The notes under the pieces are model-generated. The model saw only the letters and a list, made by a program, of their open reading frames with translations, did no database searches and was not told the DNA's origin. A program made the translations under genes and the position numbers. From Streptomyces sp. NBC_00539 (GTDB lineage: Bacteria; Actinomycetota; Actinomycetes; Streptomycetales; Streptomycetaceae), in contig NZ_CP107811.1 of NCBI RefSeq assembly GCF_036346105.1, forward strand, positions 1,983,501-2,047,500: DNA of 64,000 bases. The letters are read 5' to 3'. Shown here piece by piece: positions 59,278 to 64,000 of this stretch (its first letter is position 1; each line of letters opens with the position of its first letter).

Positions 59278-61800
59278 GTGATCACGGCACGGGCGGCTGC
59301 CAGTTTCGATCCCCTAGGGCGCTCTGTCGCCGGGGCCCGCGCGTTCGTCCGCGATACCCTCCAGGGCTGGGGCTTCGCGGACATCGTCGACGACGCCGTC
59401 GTGCTCACCAGCGAGCTCGTCACCAACGCCGTGGTGCACGCCGGAACCCAGGCCGAAGTGCTGTGCCTGCGCACCGAGGGCGGCGTACGCGTCGAGGTCG
59501 CCGACCGGTACCCGGAGCGGGAGCTCCCGCTCCAGCCCCCCGGCGAACGCCCCTACGCCGACCCGGACCGCGAGAACGGCCGCGGCCTCATGCTCTGCGC
59601 CGCGCTCGCCACCCGCTGGGGAGTCGAGTACACGGGCACGCACAAACACGTGTGGTTCCGCCTCGACCTCCCGGACCGTCCGGTCGGTACCCGCTCCGCC
59701 GGACCGGTCGTCCCCGACCAGCTGCTCCCCCTCGCCGACAGCCGCGTCCGCGTCGCCGTCATCCAGATCGACGCCTCCGACTCCGTCTCCGCCTGGAACG
59801 AGGACGCCGAGCACATCTTCGGCCACACCGCGGAGAAGGTCCTCGGCCGCCCGCTCGCCGAACTCGCCGCCTGGCCCCAGACCCCCGGCACCGGAACCGG
59901 CATCGCCGAAGCCCTCCGGCTGTCGAGGTGGGAGGGCAGCTACGGCATCCGCGGCGCCGACGGCCGGGTCATCCCCGTTTACGCCTCACACCTGCGGGTA
60001 CGCGACGCCCACGGCGAGCCGTCCATCGTCTGCCTCCTGGTCCACGACGACGAACGCGCCCTCCTCCAGACCCCCGCGCGGATCCCCTCCGACGCAGGCC
60101 AGCTCACCGAAGCCCGCCCCGCGGACCCCTTCGAGGTGTTCATCGGCTCCCCCGCCCCCGACGACCTGGACGGACTGCTCCAGCGCACCGTCGAGCGGGC
60201 CCGCGACATGCTCGACGCCGACGCCGCCTTCCTGCTCCTCGCCACCGACGACGAGACCGAACTCGAAGTCCGCGCGACCACGGGCCTGCCCTCCACCCGC
60301 CAGCGCTTCGCCCGCGTCCCCGTCGAAGCGGGCACCAACCGGTACGGCTCGGCCCGCATGCCCGCCGTCCACGACGACCTCGTCGCCGTCCCCGGCGCCG
60401 TCCCGCTCCTGGAATCCACCGGCATGCGCTCCGTGGTCACCGTCCCCCTCAAGGTCGAAGGCCGCCTCACCGGCTCACTCGGCGTCTCCGCCGAGAGCCC
60501 GGGCCGCTACTCCAACGAAGACGCCCTGCGCCTGCAGTTCGCCGCCGACCGGATCGCGCTCGCCGTCGAATCCGCCCGCCTCGGCGAGCTGGAACGCCTG
60601 CGCCGCGGCTCCCTCTCCTTCCTCGTCGAAGCCTCCGACCTGCTCGCCGGCACCCTCGACCGGGACCAGACCCTGGCCCTGATGGCGCAGATGACCGTCC
60701 CCACCCTGGCCACCTGGTGCGCCGTCTACACCATCGCCGACCAGACCTCGGACCCGTACCTCTCCTACGTACTGCACGAGGACGAGGAACGCATCGACGG
60801 ACTCAAGGCCCTGCTCTCCCGCGTCAGCCCGCCCGAACCGCTGCGCGAGGCCGGCGCCCGCCCCTGGCCGGAATCCGCCGCCGCGGTCGGCGGGGAGACC
60901 GTCGTCCTCCCCCTCCTGGCCCGCAACCGCGTCATCGGCATGCTCACGCTCGGCAAACCGTCCGAGGAACACTTCCGCCAGGAGATCCTGGAACTCGCGG
61001 ACGACCTCTCCCGCCGGGCCGCCCTGGCCCTGGACAACGCACGCCTCTACTCCGAGCGCACCGCCATCAGCCGCTCCCTCCAGCGCAGCCTCCTGCCGCC
61101 CGGCTCCCCCGCCATCCCCGGCATCGAGGTCGAGGTCATCTACCGCGCGGCCGGCGAGGGCAACGAGGTGGGCGGCGACTTCTACGACGTCTTCCCCATC
61201 CGCCCCGGCGTCTACGGCTTCGCCATCGGCGACGTGTGCGGTACGGGCCCGGAAGCGGCCGCCGTCACCGGCCTCGCCCGGCACGCCCTGCGCCTGCTGG
61301 CCCGCGAAGGCCTCGGCGGCCCGGCGGTGCTGGAACGCCTCAACGCCGCGATCCTCGACGAGGGCGCCCGCAGCCGCTTCCTCACCCTCCTGTACGGCGA
61401 GCTCCACCCCCAGCCGGACGGCGGCGCGCTCATGAAGGTCGTCTGCGCCGGCCACCCGCTCCCGCTGCGCCTGCGCCCGGACGGCGAGGTCATCCCCGCC
61501 GCCGAACCCCAGCCGCTGCTCGGCGTCATGGACGACCTCGACCTCTACGAGCAGACCCTCACCCTGGACCCGGGCGACGTCCTGCTCTGCGTCACGGACG
61601 GCGTGACCGAACGCCGCGAGGGCACCCGCATGCTCGGCGACGACGGCCTCGCGGAAGTCCTCACCACCTGTACGGGCCTCACCGCCGGCGCCGTCGCCGC
61701 CCGCATCCTGCGCGCGGTCGAACGCTTCGCGGCCGAACCCGCCTCCGACGACATGGCGATCCTGGCCTTCCGCGTTCCCCAGCCGCGCGAGGGCGCCTAG
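59278..61800 (+). CDS. osaC: Multidomain PP2C phosphatase and anti-sigma-type kinase OsaC
   Basis: Predicted 840-aa cytoplasmic regulator. Domains: RsbW-type ATPase (about residues 20-135; VVLTSELVTNAVVHAGTQ and ENGRGLMLCAALATRWGVEY), PAS (about 150-255; VSAWNEDAEHIFGHTAEKVL), one or two GAF domains (about 280-590), and a SpoIIE-type PP2C phosphatase (about 610-835; EGNEVGGDFYDVF, AIGDVCGTGPEAA, SDDMAILAF). This layout matches OsaC, needed to restore normal sigma-B activity after osmotic stress. The GTG at 59278 has AAGGAG four bases upstream. It diverges from osaA across 229 bp, so shared control is likely. Confidence 0.92.
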   Translation: MITARAAASFDPLGRSVAGARAFVRDTLQGWGFADIVDDAVVLTSELVTNAVVHAGTQAEVLCLRTEGGVRVEVADRYPERELPLQPPGERPYADPDRENGRGLMLCAALATRWGVEYTGTHKHVWFRLDLPDRPVGTRSAGPVVPDQLLPLADSRVRVAVIQIDASDSVSAWNEDAEHIFGHTAEKVLGRPLAELAAWPQTPGTGTGIAEALRLSRWEGSYGIRGADGRVIPVYASHLRVRDAHGEPSIVCLLVHDDERALLQTPARIPSDAGQLTEARPADPFEVFIGSPAPDDLDGLLQRTVERARDMLDADAAFLLLATDDETELEVRATTGLPSTRQRFARVPVEAGTNRYGSARMPAVHDDLVAVPGAVPLLESTGMRSVVTVPLKVEGRLTGSLGVSAESPGRYSNEDALRLQFAADRIALAVESARLGELERLRRGSLSFLVEASDLLAGTLDRDQTLALMAQMTVPTLATWCAVYTIADQTSDPYLSYVLHEDEERIDGLKALLSRVSPPEPLREAGARPWPESAAAVGGETVVLPLLARNRVIGMLTLGKPSEEHFRQEILELADDLSRRAALALDNARLYSERTAISRSLQRSLLPPGSPAIPGIEVEVIYRAAGEGNEVGGDFYDVFPIRPGVYGFAIGDVCGTGPEAAAVTGLARHALRLLAREGLGGPAVLERLNAAILDEGARSRFLTLLYGELHPQPDGGALMKVVCAGHPLPLRLRPDGEVIPAAEPQPLLGVMDDLDLYEQTLTLDPGDVLLCVTDGVTERREGTRMLGDDGLAEVLTTCTGLTAGAVAARILRAVERFAAEPASDDMAILAFRVPQPREGA

Positions 61801-61816
61801 TCACGCGCGGCCGGGG

Positions 61817-61842
61817 GTTCACGCCGAAGGTTCACGCCGGGG
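61817..61842 (-). repeat. 13-bp direct repeat over the stop codon of the HdeD-like gene
   Basis: GGTTCACGCCG occurs at 61817-61827 and 61830-61840. The first contains the stop codon (TCA on the plus strand), and the second is in the coding sequence. Confidence 0.8.
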
Positions 61843-62445
61843 CGCGGATCTGTTGCTGCGGGTGGCGGACCGCAGGGCGAAGGCCAGCACCACTTCGAAG
61901 ACGCCGAGCAGGACGAGCCACAGCCCCAGCAGTCGGGTGAGGGCGACCGCGGAGTCGACCGGGAAGCAGAGCACCACGATCCCGGCGACGGTGCCGAGCG
62001 CGCCCAGGCCGAAGAACAGGCCCCGGTGGGCGATGCCCCGGTCAGCGATGGCGACGTACGCCGTGAGCACTCCGGTCAACAGCCAGAACACCCCGAGGAT
62101 CAGGGACAGCGCACCGATGGTCTGCATCGGATGCCTCAGTACGAGAACGCCCGCCAGCAACGCCAGCAAGGCGACCAGTACGCCGGCCAGCCGGCCCCCG
62201 CCCTCCTGGCCGTGCGAAAAGGCCGTGACGAAGCGGAAGACTCCTGCCGCCAGGAGTTGCAGACCGATGATGACGGCCAGGATGTGCAGCGTCTCATGGG
62301 GCCATACCAGGACCAGAATGCCCGGGATCAGGGTCGCGAGGGCGAAGCCGAGCGCCCAGCGCCACGACGCTCCGACTTGCTTGAGGACGTCTTCCGGGTC
62401 GCTCTGTGTGTGCCGCGGTGCCGCCGCGTCGGGGGGAAAGGTCAT
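61819..62445 (-). CDS. HdeD-like membrane protein (DUF308)
   Basis: Predicted 208-aa protein with about six hydrophobic segments arranged as three pairs, among them ALGFALATLIPGILVLVWP, ILAVIIGLQLLAAGVFRFV and LAGVLVALLALLAGVLVL. The pattern of short hairpin pairs (GALSLILGVFWLLTGVLTAY) matches HdeD-type DUF308 proteins, linked to acid resistance in enterobacteria; the role in actinobacteria is unknown. The ATG at 62445 is preferred over the GTG at 62448 because GGAGG lies four bases before it. The gene converges on osaC and lies after the rRNA-tRNA unit's terminator on the same strand. Confidence 0.88.
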   Translation of the reverse strand: MTFPPDAAAPRHTQSDPEDVLKQVGASWRWALGFALATLIPGILVLVWPHETLHILAVIIGLQLLAAGVFRFVTAFSHGQEGGGRLAGVLVALLALLAGVLVLRHPMQTIGALSLILGVFWLLTGVLTAYVAIADRGIAHRGLFFGLGALGTVAGIVVLCFPVDSAVALTRLLGLWLVLLGVFEVVLAFALRSATRSNRSAPRREPSA

Positions 62446-62556
62446 CACGCCTCCCAGGCAGGCCGGACGGCCCCCAGGACACGTCGAAGCCGCCGGTCGT
62501 ACCTGTCTTGCCCTTCAAAACCACCTTAACCAGGGCCGGTGCAACCCGCCAACGCA

Positions 62557-62588
62557 AAAAGGCCCCCGCCAAATGGCGGGGGCCTTTT
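62557..62588 (-). terminator. Terminator of the rRNA-tRNA operon
   Basis: A perfect 14-bp stem (62557-62570 with 62575-62588) with a 4-nt loop, followed on the minus strand by a run of five T. It lies 4 bp beyond the tRNA-Thr gene. Confidence 0.92.
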
Positions 62589-62592
62589 CTGT

Positions 62593-62668
62593 TGGAGCCC
62601 TTTAACGGAATCGAACCGTTGACCTTCTCCTTACCATGGAGACGCTCTACCGACTGAGCTAAAAGGGC
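62593..62668 (-). tRNA. tRNA-Thr (anticodon GGT)
   Basis: On the minus strand the gene starts GCCCTTTTAGCTCAGTCGGT with the standard D-loop. The anticodon loop ATGGTAA carries GGT. The T-arm is GGTTCGATTCC, and the acceptor closes with AAAGGGC, T, and an encoded CCA. It lies 7 bp after the 5S gene and reads Thr ACC and ACU codons. Confidence 0.95.
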
Positions 62669-62675
62669 GGGTTGT

Positions 62676-62792
62676 TCGGCGGCGTCCTACTCTCCCACAG
62701 GGTCCCCCCTGCAGTACCATCGGCGCTGAAAGGCTTAGCTTCCGGGTTCGGAATGTAACCGGGCGTTTCCCTAACGCTATGACCACCGAAAC
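62676..62792 (-). rRNA. rrf: 5S ribosomal RNA
   Basis: On the minus strand it begins GTTTCGGTGGTCATAGCGTT and ends near GAGAGTAGGACGCCGCCG, the characteristic actinobacterial 5S ends that pair in helix I. Length is about 117 nt; exact ends may differ by a few bases. Confidence 0.93.
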
Positions 62793-62866
62793 ACTATGAA
62801 GTTGACCAACCGGATGACAACACGGTCGTTACTTCAGAACTAACACAGTGGACGCGAGCAACCGAG

Positions 62867-64000
<1,134 letters not shown>

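Overview
The window is a high-GC actinobacterial chromosome segment, almost certainly from Streptomyces. The evidence is strong third-position GC, frequent GTG starts and translationally coupled ATGA/GTGA junctions. Gene order also fits: hflX, rshA, dapF, miaA, miaB, gluABCD, recX-recA, lhr, clgR, cinA, pgsA, rimO, ftsK, and a locus matching the osaABC osmoadaptation genes. I found no transposase, integrase, phage gene, CRISPR array or large biosynthetic cluster.

Bases 1-12,800 hold mainly housekeeping genes on the minus strand: hflX, an M1 metallopeptidase, rshA, dapF, a membrane protein, miaA, a class III dioxygenase-like protein and miaB. They are interrupted by a plus-strand pair made of a 68-aa protein and an orphan MT0933-type antitoxin. 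A lone TAXI-type binding protein follows. Bases 12,800-19,000 form an accessory carbohydrate island: lacI and a ROK sugar kinase face a GH5-type glycosidase and a Tat-exported GH85 endo-beta-N-acetylglucosaminidase. Together they suggest scavenging of N-glycans. A two-component system (18,969-21,110) faces the glutamate ABC importer gluABCD (21,390-24,747).

Bases 24,900-31,300 contain an FAD monooxygenase, then a cysteine-rich leader peptide ahead of a coupled cysteine dioxygenase-rhodanese pair, then recX-recA with a RecA-NDp/PafBC-type promoter and a LexA-like box, and a secreted trypsin-like peptidase. Bases 31,600-37,500 carry an HTH-Clp_N protein with a leaderless promoter and twin operators, an AI-2E family transporter, a DUF3046 protein, an alpha-toroid-like protein, and araC-azlC-azlD.

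Bases 37,500-53,300 contain the giant helicase Lhr (with a second RecA-NDp-type promoter), a lipoprotein, a Nei2-like glycosylase, an SDR, a small membrane protein, and the minus-strand block ftsK, rodZ-like, rimO-pgsA-cinA, clgR. Bases 52,556-61,800 are osaB, osaA (a soluble hybrid kinase with about a dozen HAMP repeats) and divergent osaC. An HdeD-like protein, tRNA-Thr(GGT), 5S rRNA and the 3' part of 23S rRNA close the window, the RNAs reading leftwards.

Two patterns recur. Several genes (lhr, the HTH-Clp_N gene, the SDR and the Cys leader peptide) have a -10 element ending 6-7 nt before the start codon, which predicts leaderless mRNAs. Four genes (rok, lhr, ftsK, hdeD-like) have short tandem repeats built on their own stop codon. 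Start sites, promoters and terminators are read by eye; no database search was run.
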